Shown: in pieces, positions 11,303 to 23,039 of the stretch
Layout: the number at the start of each line of letters is the position of its first letter
How positions within the stretch are numbered: the stretch's first letter is position 1
Source of the DNA: Branchiostoma floridae
Taxonomy: Eukaryota > Chordata > Leptocardii > Amphioxiformes > Branchiostomatidae
NCBI RefSeq assembly: GCF_000003815.2
Contig: NC_049987.1
Span: forward strand, 655,473-719,472
Reading direction: 5' to 3'
Length of the DNA: 64,000 bases
The notes under the pieces: generated by a model
What the model saw: only the letters and a program-made list of their open reading frames with translations
What the model was told of the DNA's origin: nothing
The model's database searches: none
Position numbers and translations under genes: made by a program

Positions 11303-11739
11303 TACACGACTTGCACACTTCCCATAATTCACAGCGCCAGGGATACGGATAAAGTGACCCGTGAGGTCATTGGGGGAAACCAACAACAGCTACAGTGGTT
11401 ACGTGCTGGTTACTTTATACTTCTGACTACAAAACTTGTAAAATACTAGGCTCTAATAATAGTAGTACTATATTTGTCATACAACTCATTAGTTTATATG
11501 CTTTGCCGCCGTCGTACGAAAGGTTTTAGCTGGTTTTACCCTGGTTTCGCACCCTGGACAATGGTGGTAACATCCATATCCGTAACCCTGGCGCTGTGAA
11601 TTTTAAAACCAGGGTAAAACCAGCTAAAGTAGCCAGCACGTAACCAATGTAGCTGTTGTTGGTTTCCCCCGATGACCTCACTGGTCACTATATCCGTATC
11701 CCTGGCCTTGTGAATTATGGGAAGTGTGCAAGTCGTGTA
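11303..11739. mobile_element. TA-flanked fold-back MITE (433 bp)
   Basis: The element 11305-11737 has about 105-bp terminal inverted repeats. The left begins cacgacttgcacacttccc and the right is its complement, and both are directly flanked by TA (11303-11304, 11738-11739). A second internal inverted pair (ttagctggttttaccctgg near 11525 and its complement near 11607) makes the whole unit foldable. TA duplications and long arms fit a Tc1/mariner-mobilised MITE. No transposase is present. Confidence 0.7.
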
Positions 11740-11910
11740 TTGAATGATCCAAACTGACCAGCAGTCCTGTACGTGTGACCATCCAATTCATTCCAGGGCC
11801 CTGGACTGTAAAGTAGTGTTTTCCACTGAGAATTTGGGGACACCCTGGCTAAAAAACTGGAGAAATTAAAATCAATAAATTTTGCTACATACAGATAACT
11901 CATAGTTTTA

Positions 11911-12307
11911 ATTCCATATTCCTACACCACTTAGCACAGTTTACACATGGATTTCTCTCACATGCCCCCCCCCCCCCCCAACAGACTATAATGTTTCACC
12001 TATAGGTATAAGTTCTTTTTTGCAATAGACTTCTTTTGGGGTATGCATGGACTCTAGTGGGGTTACTGTGACAGCTGTTTATTCAGATTTTCTTTTCTCT
12101 TATTACTGTCTTGGGCAATTCCATGTATGTTAAAATTACTCAGCAACAATAGTATGGTGAAGCACCGAGACAGGTTAAGCAGTTGCTCGATACGAATAGA
12201 TCCGACATCACAGAATCTGTATAAAAACCTCTGAGTCCAAACCATACAGTCTCTATTCCACATTCCTACACCACGCAGCACAATTCACACTTGGATTTCT
12301 CTCACGT
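11911..12307. repeat. Pair of 54-bp direct repeats
   Basis: 11911-11964 and 12254-12307 share attcca(t/c)attcctacacca, gcaca(g/a)tt(t/c)acac and ggatttctctcac with about 85-90% identity by eye. A poly-C run (11965-11979) follows the first. The spacing is 343 bp; the segment between has no recognisable gene. Confidence 0.6.
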
Positions 12308-12951
12308 CCTTTTCTACTACCCATTGGAACATGAACTTACTCTGAAGATTCTCCCTTGCAGAATTAGATACTTCCAAAATGCCTCACCCTAAAATGGATT
12401 TTCCAAACCATCCATGCTAATGCAGACTATTACTCAACACAAAAGTCAGGAACGAGCACAATGTTATTGTGATGCAATTGGACTATTCAAGAAGCTCTGT
12501 TCTTGTGTACATTTAACGGCTGTCCCAATACCAAATTTGAGATCATCGGGCTTTGAACAAGAGCTACGAGTGCAAAATATACATTTTTGGATGAAAATTA
12601 TTCAAACAATTGTTTTACAATTCAATTCATTCATGCCCCAAATAAAATGTACCATGAATGTATCTTCTCGCTCCTTGCCCTTACATTTGCATCTCATTTG
12701 GATTTGATGTTATGACATAGGACCATAAAATAAACACTTTTAGTTGGTAAGGACCTGAAAAAAATCTCGAAGACCAGATAAAAAATGAATATGAATCCCC
12801 AAGGTCACATTCTCATTCTACCTCCATACCATATATCAATATTGTTCAAGCAGATGTTGGGAGGGAAATTTCTGACCCCCATTTATGCCCTCACAGTATC
12901 AGTATATAGTTTTAAAAATACTTTTCAATGAAATAGATAGATATGAACAAG
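12308..12951. other. No gene recognised
   Basis: A+T-rich sequence up to the assembly gap. A 97-codon open frame at 12414-12707 lacks any recognisable motif and is not called. Confidence 0.4.
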
Positions 12952-13051
12952 NNNNNNNNNNNNNNNNNNNNNNNNNNNNNNNNNNNNNNNNNNNNNNNNN
13001 NNNNNNNNNNNNNNNNNNNNNNNNNNNNNNNNNNNNNNNNNNNNNNNNNNN
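12952..13051. other. Assembly gap of 100 N
   Basis: Exactly 100 ambiguous bases, the usual placeholder for a scaffold gap of unknown size. Open frames spanning it are artefacts. Confidence 0.99.
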
Positions 13052-16000
13052 AAAACTGTGTCTTTATCCCTCATGTTCACACACACATACATACATACAT
13101 ATTCATCACAACTGATATGTTTCTGTGTTGTTATAACCTGGTTCTTAGATCAATTGTTCTTGTATGGTTGTGACAGTGGACAATAACCATATGACTAAGC
13201 ACTAGAGCACCTGTTCCTGCATGGAGGAGTTATTTATGAACCAGCCCAAGTCCTAATGCAATGATAACTTTATGAGCCTATGAAAATATTAAATAGCTTG
13301 TGGAAATTTACTTAGAAACCCTTTCTGCAATGTAGTTTGTTACATTAGTGACTCTAATACAGATGCATGTGAAATCACAGCTATATTTGTATTGAGATTG
13401 TAGTAGAAATTTGTAAGTTCAATTTAGAAATTAGACATTTGTCTTATATAATACATGTAGAAGTATCATTAAGGTAAGCTAGCAAGCAGCCATTTTGCAT
13501 CTTGTACATACTTGTACAATGTGAACTACTTTATGTACAAAATTTTATGCTGTCAGTAACACTGGAATGATCCCAGTCTTTTACAGTGTTGTTTTTAACC
13601 CACACATGTATTTAACCCACATACATATAACTGATGAGGGTGACAAGAATATGAAATTGTTAGTTAAGAAGCTTTTATGTTCCTTTGATTTTATGACAAA
13701 ATAATCTGGATAATCTGGATTGCTGAATGTTTTAATATCTGTTTATTACATAAATATGATCCACGAGTTTGAGTTATTTTCACATGTACTGTTATACATA
13801 TGAGGAATAAACACAAAGGATCATATCCTGTTGTAAAAGATGGCGTTAAAGATGTGTCTATTTCAAGTACGGTATACAGGTCTTTCTTTATATGCGGGTT
13901 ATTTTGTTTATTTTAAATATTCTGCATCAGTCAGGTCACTATGAAAATAAACTGTAGTCTGTTTAATTATAAATCTGCTTCTTTACAGTTATATAGGACA
14001 GATAAGCAGCAATCATCCAGAGGTTGATACAGTAGAATTATATGGTTTCTTTTAGCTTTCCAGGTAATCTACTGATAGTTACAATAGTAAGAATATTCAT
14101 TGAAAACAAAGCCAAAGCATGAAGTTTTGAAGTTAATTTTTTAAGTGATACTGTCAAGTCCTACCATTGCACAATCGACTTGAAAGCTCTGCACCTATAG
14201 AACAAAAATTCATTTCAAATTCATATGACATATACTGAGAGTAAACACGCTATTGATATCCTTTAACATTGACCGCAAGCACCCAGAAAACCACACAACT
14301 CAACTGAAAGCTAATTTGAACAAGAAGGCTTGAAACACTACCATGGACCTCAATGCTTTCTACATTGATACCTGCTGTTCTGAGGAAAGTCGCTAGGTTT
14401 TAATAACTGTCGGTTGTTTGTAAGTACATTCAATCAAACACGCTGAGCAGACTACTGGAGGAATGAAATTGCACAATACGGGGTTTGACTACATTTGTAT
14501 ACTATCATTGACGAAAAAAAGGTTTTAAAATCAGCAAAAGAAGCCGATTAATTTTAGCCGCAGTGGCGCCCTGCAGTAATAAGAATTACCGCTTGGATAT
14601 AGATCAATCGTTTTTTTTTTGTAAATATATCTAATAAAACTCATTGAAATGACTGTGTAAAAAAATTAAATATCAAATTACGACTGTTTTAGTCATTTTG
14701 TAGATCATCTATGTCGAATGAATGATTTTTAAACTCAGAAAAGTTGCCATAAGCGCCACTTGCTGTAAACATTTTTGTAGGGGTCGAAATTGAAGACATA
14801 TGTAACACTCATATCTTCAATCAGATTAATGGTACAACAAAACTAAAAAAGGCACAGATAGATTGAGATATTGACCTAATGTTGTGAAAATTTCATCGAA
14901 AAATTCCGCTCTCTTTATGATTTATAAAGAAAATGGGATTCCCGTCGCATGCGGTTTAAATCACGCTAGAATTGGATAGCAGGTGGCAGGCGGGTCGGCC
15001 TTGCGTGAAAGTGGAACATGTTGGTTTTTCATATCTCACCCAGAAATCGATGGATTTTTCTCAAATTCTTTCTACAAGATTCTGAAAGCTTTCTTAGTCC
15101 CTGTATGAATCCCTATGCGATAATTTTAATTGTTCATCGAGTTACAAACATTTGAACTTCGGAGAATAAATCATATATTTCGGGCGCAACTTTTAGATAA
15201 AAGTTCACATCTCCGTCTAAAGTATTGAGTACAGACACTCAGAAAGAAAGTGGGAATAGCACAAAAATGTCCTAACAGGCGTATGTGCTAAATTGTCTTT
15301 TTCACCTTCATAAATTCCTAACATACATGATTTTTGTACGTCTAAACATACGTTTCTTTGTACGTCGGACAATGTTGAGCTTAGTGGAACGCGGGTTGGC
15401 TGGAACGATTTCATATCTCACTTGCAGCGAACGTAATAGAATAGGGTTTCTTTCAAATCTAAATGAAATGTTCATGCTTAAGCTTGTACAAAGTCGTCAT
15501 GTAAACTGCTGTTTGATATATTTGATTTGCAAGGAACAGACATGGTAAACGACATTTAACACATTTTACATCTAGGTCAGCTTAGATCGACATGAATTAT
15601 TGGGTCAGTTAGGACGCTACGTGAGGTATCATCGGTGATACTATATTTCACTTCTATACATTTCTTAATCTAGTTGTGCTGTTGCCATTCCACAACGGGG
15701 AGTTCCAGACATACAGGGGTTCCTTGTGCAGTTTGCATGTATTGCATACGTTGTAAAAAAGAGAGTCATATTGACCCTCACCTCATTCTTTAAACACATT
15801 AACCCTCACGCTTTAACCCTCAACTCAGCTGATCAGTCTTTCTCATATGAAGGGAACCATGGATTTGAGCTTCCTAATATTGTCAATAGTACTGCTAGCC
15901 TTTCCTGGCCTTTGCTGCCAACATCTTTAGTACTACACGAATCACTATAGTGACCTCAAGATTGTCTCTTCCTTTAGACGTTAACGTTCATACTTTTAAA

Positions 16001-16087
16001 TTTATCTATTTACAGCTACTTTAGGCGTTTTGATCAAAAGTAAAAGTTCAACAAGAGTCACAGGCCATGCGCCAGTTCTGCTGCTTC
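13052..16087. other. Long non-coding stretch, partly 3'UTR-like
   Basis: No coding exon is supported. From 13060 to 13870 the sequence is A+T-rich with a short (acat)n tract near 13080, a Pumilio-type TGTACATA near 13503 and an AATAAA near 13805, so a 3'UTR whose coding part lies in or before the gap is possible. Between about 14990 and 15480 two loosely similar segments share ttcatatctcac; this may be a degenerate repeat pair. Confidence 0.35.
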
Positions 16088-17667
16088 CAAACTTAAGCTT
16101 TTGTGACAAATAAGTTGCGTACATTATGTCAGGGAACCATTCCGCAACCAATAAGGTTGGTTTGAAGAAAATCGGACATTGTTTTATGAAATGTAATTTT
16201 CTTGCGAATAATGCAGATTTTGTCCCAGAGGACCAAATTTAGCTTTTTCGACAAATAAGTTGTATATATGATGTCGGGGAACTATTCCGCACCCAATAAT
16301 GTTATTTTGAATAAAATCATACATCGTTTCGCGATATTAATTCATTTTGCGAAAAATGCATATTTTGGCTGAGAAGACCAAATTTAGCTTTTTCGACATA
16401 CAAGTTGTATACATTATGTCAGGGATCCATTCCGCACCCAACAATGTTGGTTTGAATAAAATCGAACATCGTTTTGCGATATTAATTTTTTTTGCGAAAA
16501 ATGCTTATTTTGGCTGAGAAGACCAAATTTAGCTTTTTCGACATATAAGTTGTATACATTATGTCTGGGATCCATTCCGCACCCAATAATGTTGGTTTGA
16601 ATAAAATCGAACATCGTTTCGCGATATTAATTTTTTTTGTGAAAAATGCATATTTTGGCTGAGAAGACCAAATTTAGCTTTTTCGACATATAAGCTGTAT
16701 ACATTATGTCAGGGATCCATTCCGCACCCAACAATGTTGGTTTGAATAAAATCGAACATCGTTTCGCGATATTAATTTTTTTTGCGAAAAATGCTTATTT
16801 TGGCCGGGAAGACCAAATTTAGCTTTTTCGACATATAATTTGTATACATTATGTCAGGGATCCAGTCCGCACCTAACAATGTTGGTTTGAATAAAACCAA
16901 ACATCCTTTTGCGATATTAATTTTTTTTGTGAAAAATGCTTATTTTGGCTGAGAAGACCAAATTTAGCTTTTTCGACATACAAGTTGTATACATTATGTC
17001 AGGGATCCATTCCGCACCCAACAATGTTGGTTTGAATAAAATCGAACATCGTTTCGCGATATTAATTTTTTTTGCTAAAAATGCTTATTTTGGCCTAGAA
17101 GACCAAATTTAGCTTTTTCGACATATAAGTTGTATACATTATGTCAGGGATCCAGTCCGCACCTAACAATGTTGGTTTGAATAAAATCGGACATCGTTTT
17201 TCGATATTAATTTTTTTTTGCGAAAAATGCTTATTTTGGCTGAGAAGACCAAATTTAGCTTTTTCGACATATAAGTTGTATACATTATGTCTGGGATCCA
17301 TTCCGCACCCAACAATGTTGGTTTGAATAAAATCGAACATCGTTTCGCGATATGAATTTTTTTTGCGAAAAATGCTTATTTTGGCTGAGAAGACCAAATT
17401 TAGCTTTTTCGACAAATAAGTTGTATATATGATGTCAGGGTACCATTCTGCACCCAATAATGTTGGTTTGAATAAGATTGGACATTGTTTTGCGATATAT
17501 TTTTTTGCGAAAAATGCAGATTTTGCCCCAGAAGACCAAATTTAGCTTTTTCGACAAATAAGTTGTATACATAATGTCGGGGAACCATTCCGCACCCAAT
17601 AATGTTGAAGAAAATTGGACATTGTTTTCAATATCTAATTTTGACCCAGAGGACCAAATTTAGCCAC
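16088..17667. repeat. 145-bp satellite array, about 11 monomers
   Basis: The word gaccaaatttagctttttcg or close variants recurs at about 16088, 16231, 16376, 16521, 16666, 16811, 16956, 17101, 17247, 17392, 17534 and (partial) 17652. The spacing is 143-146 bp until the last two. Central monomers are nearly identical and outer ones diverged, the pattern left by unequal exchange. Seven consecutive monomers carry a ggatcc site, predicting a 145-bp BamHI ladder. The period is not a multiple of three and open frames on the array are spurious. The right end is cut by the MITE at 17668. Confidence 0.95.
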
Positions 17668-17844
17668 TACTGTAAATGTATTTAAGTTCGGGGATTTAAT
17701 TTCGCGGTAGCGGGAAAAAGGACTTTTTGCGGTGGTTTTAAGTTCGCTGTACCACGCACCATAGTCTCTTACTTCCATGGAAAAATGGTCGTGGTGTGGA
17801 AGTGGCCACCCCGAAAAACCATTAAACCACCTGCATTTACAGTA
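17668..17844. mobile_element. TA-flanked MITE (173 bp)
   Basis: Termini ctgtaaatg (17670) and catttacag (ending 17842) are perfect inverted repeats flanked by TA on each side. The interior contains the ttcgcggt words seen in short 'aatttcgcggt' elements of marine invertebrates. It lies exactly at the right border of the 145-bp satellite, so it inserted at or defined that boundary. Confidence 0.7.
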
Positions 17845-20334
17845 CTAGAATCCCAGACTCAACCTCTGCTTGGAGAATACAACAAACATTGGCAGGAACA
17901 CACAGGAAACAAAGATCTGTTGTGACGTTGGTAAAGCCTTGCTGGCCATGTTACTCGACATTGCAAACCAGCCGGTAAACTGCTACTTTGGTCCCTGCAG
18001 AAGCAAACATGAGAAGAGGCCGTCCTTTCACTAAAGAACTTCATTGAATCAGAGACTGGAGTGATAGGGACCTGACCTGACGAATAATAGATCATGCTGG
18101 AAATGGAACTTTGTTAATGATACAACTCGATAGAGTATGATTATGTATGTATGTATGTATGTTGGGGTATCAAAATATTGTTAATTTTTTGCTACCGAAT
18201 ACAGGCAGTTCTGAGGCCAGTGACTGGATAACAGGAAATTTTATTTATTGAATTGTCAACAGCTGTTAACAATAGGGCTCAATACAAGCACTTTGCACAC
18301 AGCTCTTACAAGTACTAGTAATAAAATGCATTTGGGACAGCATATCATTTTTAACCTAGCCACAGTCAATATGTACAGGTTGTGTTTTAACAATATCATG
18401 TACATTGTACTTAAGTACAAATGATTATCTAGTATAACACTGCCAGCATTAAAATCATAGTCAACAAGGAAAGAAGTCATGTCTGATGTAATCCTATATA
18501 TGAACACACTTAGGTACATTGTATCATATACATGTTTCTACACTGACAGCATTCAAATCACAGTTAACATTGGTTCAGATCCAGGAAAATCCCCATTATC
18601 TGTATACACGTTGCAAATGTGGGGGGATACCGCTTTTGAATAGGATCCAAAAATTCTGAATTTCGTATCTGCGTATACATTGCAAATACAGGGTGATACA
18701 GATTTCTGATTCGGTTAAGAAGGTGGAAAATCCTTTCGTATCTGCGCATTCGCAGGCAAATGTGGGGATTTGCGTGTTGGTTAGGATACGGAAAATTACA
18801 GACATTTAAGTGTATTTCACAGCAAGGATATAAAACCTCTATCGCAGCTGCAAAAGATACGTATTTTGTATTTTTTCCATATCCAAACAAGTACGGAAAC
18901 CGGCGAATGTCAGATTTTAGATCCATAACCAATCGCATCTGCCCTTATCTGATCGCATCCCTTAAGGATAAGGCAAAATATGGGCCCGGATTTGACTGTA
19001 TCCGAACCCATTTTGCCCAAAGATTTCTAACAATTTCATCTTTTTCTACAAGCATGTGGTTCTTCAGTGTGAACAACTAAAGCCAGTGTTCTGATCATTC
19101 TAGACAGGTGTGACTTGCATAAACAGCGCCATCTCCTGCTTCCTACCAGGAGAAAATTTACATGTACACTTACTCAAACACCTGTCCAAAGTCATATGCA
19201 TCAGTTCATTCATGTCTGTATTCTAAAAGCTCAGCTGAATACACAAGCAACACTACCAAGCGTATACGGTATGAACTGGAAGTTATAAATACAGTAAGAC
19301 TATAATATACAGGCATGCTTACTATGCTTTGGAAATATCTACAAACACAGGAATCAAAGGATGTATATATGACATATAAATGCTTTAAAAGATCTCAACA
19401 ACACTAATATCAAAATGGCATCTGTCTTCATAAACAAAACATTCCTATTAGTAAGCTACTAAAACCTTTCCAAAGTACTAGATGTTACAAAACATTTCCA
19501 GAACATGTAGGATTATTGACACCAATAAATGTAATAACGTCCCTTTACTTTAGTTAGATACAAAATGACCTTTGGCATGACACACGTTGTATTATTGAAA
19601 GGTATTGCTTTCTTTCCTCAACGTCGAGGTCATTCAGTTTCGCAAGGGATGGACCAATCCCGATCGAACGTTATATTGAACAAATAGAACAAGATGCAAC
19701 CACTATTCTAATTCGAATACCCAGTTGAACAGAAATCATCATCATAACAGAAATGGCCAAAGAAAAATGCTATGCTATTCTTTGTTGAAGACTAAACCCA
19801 CCGTGTATAGGTACTAGTACTGTGGGAGGGAGTGCCACTGCAATTAGCTTTACATTGTTGGTGGGCAGGATGAACGTGTAGAGCAGGGTATGTATAAGAC
19901 ACGGGACTCTGCACTGGCAGACTTTGTAGAAGTGTCGCATTAGTTGGTGCATAGTACAAGCTCCCTCTCCACGAGTGCCCGAGCTGCTTTCTTCTTGATT
20001 TCGCTTTTATCATGAGCATGCCGCTGTTATGCATGCAGCAAATGCAGTAGAAACCCAGTAACAAATACAGGTGTACCCTGGTTTTCATGTGCATTGACCG
20101 TATGTCAGAAACCGGACACTTCTGCCCACGAACAAGGTTATGATATGCATGGCCTCCCGCTTCCACTTTGATTGAAATTAAAGCCCTTACCACAACTTTA
20201 TCAGCCCCCTCCTCAGATGACTGTACTCAGTGGATGTAACCTTCAACAAAGAAGTCAGCGCATTTTTTTTCAACCCGGTCTGAGAGGAGGTCAGGGTGAA
20301 AAAAAGCTAAACTGAAGTCAGTCGTTATTATCAG
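17845..20334. other. Non-coding stretch with small tandem repeats
   Basis: There is a (tatg)n microsatellite at 18142-18162. A degenerate unit of about 71 bp is repeated three times between 18575 and 18800 (atctgtatacacgttgcaaat and variants at 18598, 18668, 18739). Open frames of 120-133 codons on the minus strand at 18564-18938 and 19792-20193 cross repeats or lack motifs and are not called. Nothing else recognisable. Confidence 0.4.
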
Positions 20335-21279
20335 CTAAATAGTGGAAGCGAACAGTTCTGTCCGACAAGCGCTGTTTTTGACGGAGGTGTTCAAAATAGA
20401 ACATGATCGAACAGGGGACGGGGCTTCAGGATTGGTCCATTCTAGGTCACTCTGCCGCCATCTTGTGATCTCGTGTATGTCTTCAATAGGCTTCAGGGTG
20501 GATTCCAACCTGGAAAACAATTTCATTTGTTTTTCACTCATGTCTGTCAGAGGATATCATAGATGTTGAGGCATTATTCATAAAAAGAATTATAGTTTGT
20601 ACAAAGAGATTCCTTACATTTCCAAAACAGCTGACTACCCTTGGGAAAATGCAATGACACTTGAGAGAGACAATAAACTTTGGAGACAATTCAGCTATAT
20701 GTGGATTATAATAAAATGACAAAGGTTGTATCTGTGACCATTCATTCAATTGATACACAAGGAGACAAACATTATGATTTGGAAATGTTCTCATGGTCAT
20801 GCCACATACATTTGTTCTCTATACTATAGTGCTTTCTGCATCTTGCCACATGCTACACGAGTGTCAATTTCTCTGGTATATTCAGGTTGATTTCTGAATC
20901 TGAAAGTGAACAGCTCAAAATCGAGATAATAATTTGAATCGAAACGATCGTATATCCGACTCATGGTCTTACTACATGTTTGGGGTGAATTGATTTGAAT
21001 GCTGTAAATGCATGGGCTTAATGACCGCTATAACAGGCCAGTAACAACAGCAGTGGGCTATTCTTGCGATCAGCACAATCACATGTACAATATTATTGTT
21101 TTGTTGTTGTTGTTTTCTACTGGCGGTGGTGTGTACCACCCCCCTCCCCCTTCACCCGCGCCTGGCCGAAGCGCGCACACTTTGTCACAAAAAAACTCAC
21201 AAGGCAAACGAGTGAGGGTTGCAGTGAATATCAACCTCAAAATGATCAGTAAATGGATAACAGGTGCTTACCTCGCCAT
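20335..21279 (-). CDS. Candidate two-exon gene start, minus strand
   Basis: A start codon in good context (21279-21277, read on the minus strand as ccATGGCGAG) is followed after eight coding bases by a consensus donor (G|GTAAGC). The intron would be 762 bp and end at an acceptor (attgttttccag) so that exon 2 starts at 20509. The split codon is completed in frame and exon 2 stays open for 58 codons to a stop at 20335. The predicted protein starts MAR-LESTLKPIEDIHE and has ITRWRQSDLEWTNPE. No family is recognised. Support is splice-phase agreement plus the promoter-like sequence just upstream; the exon could also end earlier at an unseen donor. Confidence 0.35.
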
Positions 21280-21379
21280 GGAATCGGTCGACTTGATCAG
21301 CTGCTGGCCGTCAAACGAGGCAACAATCCGGGGTTCAGATACCTGAAAATTTCCGCATCCCGGAGCCCCTAAATCTCGT

Positions 21380-21410
21380 ACCGTCAACGAAGTCTCGCGA
21401 GTTCTGTGCG
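21380..21410 (-). promoter_or_regulatory. TCTCGCGAG promoter element
   Basis: 21393-21401 reads tctcgcgag, one base short of the palindromic TCTCGCGAGA element found near start sites of many TATA-less metazoan housekeeping promoters. It lies about 115 bp upstream of the proposed minus-strand start codon. Local base composition is more G+C-rich than the surroundings. Confidence 0.45.
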
Positions 21411-21443
21411 TGGTATCATTGTACAGGACGGAGACGGAGACTC

Positions 21444-21575
21444 GTCTCTCTGAGCCACTTGTAAGTGGTTACCGGTCTCTCTCAGGAGACAGGAGACGTC
21501 TCATAGCTCACTTCTAACTGCATCACGGTGACCACCGTTAACCTCTTGTAAGTGAAAACGGTACTTGTATGGGGT
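21444..21575 (-). repeat. 132-bp repeat arm, right
   Basis: Reverse complement of 8592-8724 with one visible mismatch (aagaggtt in place of aagtggtt). It is followed on its outer side by the palindromic array, mirroring the left arrangement 12.7 kb away. Confidence 0.8.
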
Positions 21576-21990
21576 GCACATCCAGAATACGTCGCAAGCG
21601 AAGGAACGCATTCTGGATATCCTAGAAGCGCTTTTGGGATAGAAGCACATTTGGGATAGATCTGCATCCAAAATCTGCGTCTATCCTAAACGCGCTTCTA
21701 GGATATCCAGAACACGTCGAAAGCGAAGAAGCGCATTCTGGATATCCTGAATGCGCTCCTGTCGAAGGCGGCCGACATCTGTCTTCTCCTGTGCAGACTT
21801 TGTTAATGGCTTGCTGAATTTCAGCTTCTGGTTTTATTTCGAACTATCAAACCGGAGATAGGGATACTATCTCGGTGTGTTGGGTCCATGCAGTCAACAC
21901 GTCATGAGAAAATGGCAGCGGTCACTTCTGGCGATTGTTTACACCAAAGTTTCCATATTTAGTTCGACCTCGCGACACCTGCCGTAATCA
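21576..21990. repeat. Palindromic AAGCGCTT array, right copy, part 1
   Basis: There are multiple tatcct(a)aa.cgcgcttc words, ggatatccagaa…cg tracts and gaagcgcattctgg in both orientations up to about 21780. A unique-looking piece follows and then tttccatatttagttcgacc near 21952, matching the middle segment of the left array (7864). Confidence 0.7.
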
Positions 21991-22154
21991 ACGTGATGGA
22001 AATACGCAGTTTATAAAGCAAGCGCTGAACCTAGATTTTACGTGATTATGTGAGGGTTAGATCGTGCCACAGAGTCCCCAAAAATGATTTGGTTTGTGCA
22101 AACTACGTTGATTTGGTGTAAGTATATGTATATGGGATCTTCTATCACAATCAA

Positions 22155-22200
22155 ACCCGGAAGTGACCTCGTGGGAGAACAAAGATGGCGGCCTCAGGTT
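22155..22200 (+). promoter_or_regulatory. ETS plus YY1 promoter-like cluster
   Basis: acccggaagtgacc (22155-22168) holds a consensus ETS-family site. Fourteen bases further, aagatggcggc (22182-22192) is a consensus YY1 site that also forms a start codon (22185). This pairing is characteristic of TATA-less metazoan promoters reading rightward. The five-codon frame MAASG then stops unless a donor at cag|gttgac is used. Confidence 0.45.
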
Positions 22201-22264
22201 GACTACGAAAAATCACATACAAGATAGTCTCCGCCTCCTAAGATATTAAGCTTCTCCCACAAGT

Positions 22265-22670
22265 GCACGTTCTGAATAAACACGTCGGCTTATCCTGAAT
22301 GCGCTCCGACAGAAGCGCATTCAGGATATCCAGAATGCGCTCCTCGCTTGCGACGTGTTCTGGATATCCCATAAGCGCTTTTAGGATAGAAGCACATTTT
22401 GGATGCCGGTCTATCCTAAAAGCGCTTCTATCCTAAAAGCGCTTTTAGGATAAACGACATTCTAGGATGTAACACGCTGGCTTATCCTGAATGCGCTCCG
22501 ACAGAAGCGCATTCAGGATATCCAGAATGCGCTCCTCGCTTGCGACGTGTTCTGGATATCCCATAAGCGCTTTAGGATAGAAGCACATTTTGGATGCCGG
22601 TCTATCCTAAAAGCGCTTCTATCCTAAAAGCGCTTTTAGGATAGACGACATTCTATGATGTAACATGAAC
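22265..22670. repeat. 192-bp tandem duplication of palindromic array (part 2)
   Basis: Two copies (22287-22478 and 22479-22669) differ by one single-base deletion and a few substitutions. Each includes a perfect 24-bp palindrome centred on aaa-agcgct-ttt (words tatcctaaaagcgc and its complement) plus a second inverted pair around gcgcattcagg. The near-identity indicates a recent duplication of a strongly hairpin-forming sequence. Confidence 0.9.
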
Positions 22671-23030
22671 TAACATAAGGGTTTCAAACCTCCCCTTTAG
22701 GCATGTGTTATTTTTCGCGGTTCCTAATAGCCCATATTATTTGGTTACATTGAATGAAAGAAGCGTTCGTATAGTGATATTCCTTAATAACGGTGTTATT
22801 TATCGCGCAGTACAATTTTGAATGAGCTATTCAAAAAGATGAAATACTTTCCGAAAACCAAGGATGCATGTGAATATCTTATGTACCAATGATGTTATGT
22901 TTGACCTTCGTATAACGTTACAACAAACCGCTAACCCGTATTCATTTCGTCTTTGTCTCAGGAAAGTACCTCCTCCCGCTCCCGCCCTGTCGCTGACCTT
23001 CGCCCCCAAGTGGCTCCGTTTGGGGCCATG
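22671..23030. other. Spacer with a good splice acceptor
   Basis: No exon is proved. A strong acceptor (cgtctttgtctcag) occurs just before the G+C-rich minisatellite, at about 22961. Confidence 0.35.
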
Positions 23031-23039
23031 GATGGGTCA

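Noticed and set aside
12885-13173. ORFs spanning the run of N
   Set aside because: They include untranslatable gap bases.
17095-17457. 120-codon minus-strand open frame on the satellite
   Set aside because: It crosses several 145-bp monomers; the period is not a multiple of three and the frame is not maintained.
16088-17667. CRISPR array
   Set aside because: The direct repeats are 145-bp satellite monomers with no unique spacers, in a eukaryotic context.
18564-18938. 124-codon minus-strand ORF
   Set aside because: It lies across the degenerate 71-bp tandem repeat and shows no protein motif.
21008-21346. 112-codon plus-strand ORF
   Set aside because: It overlaps the better-supported minus-strand first exon and contains a low-complexity Pro run from a C-rich patch.
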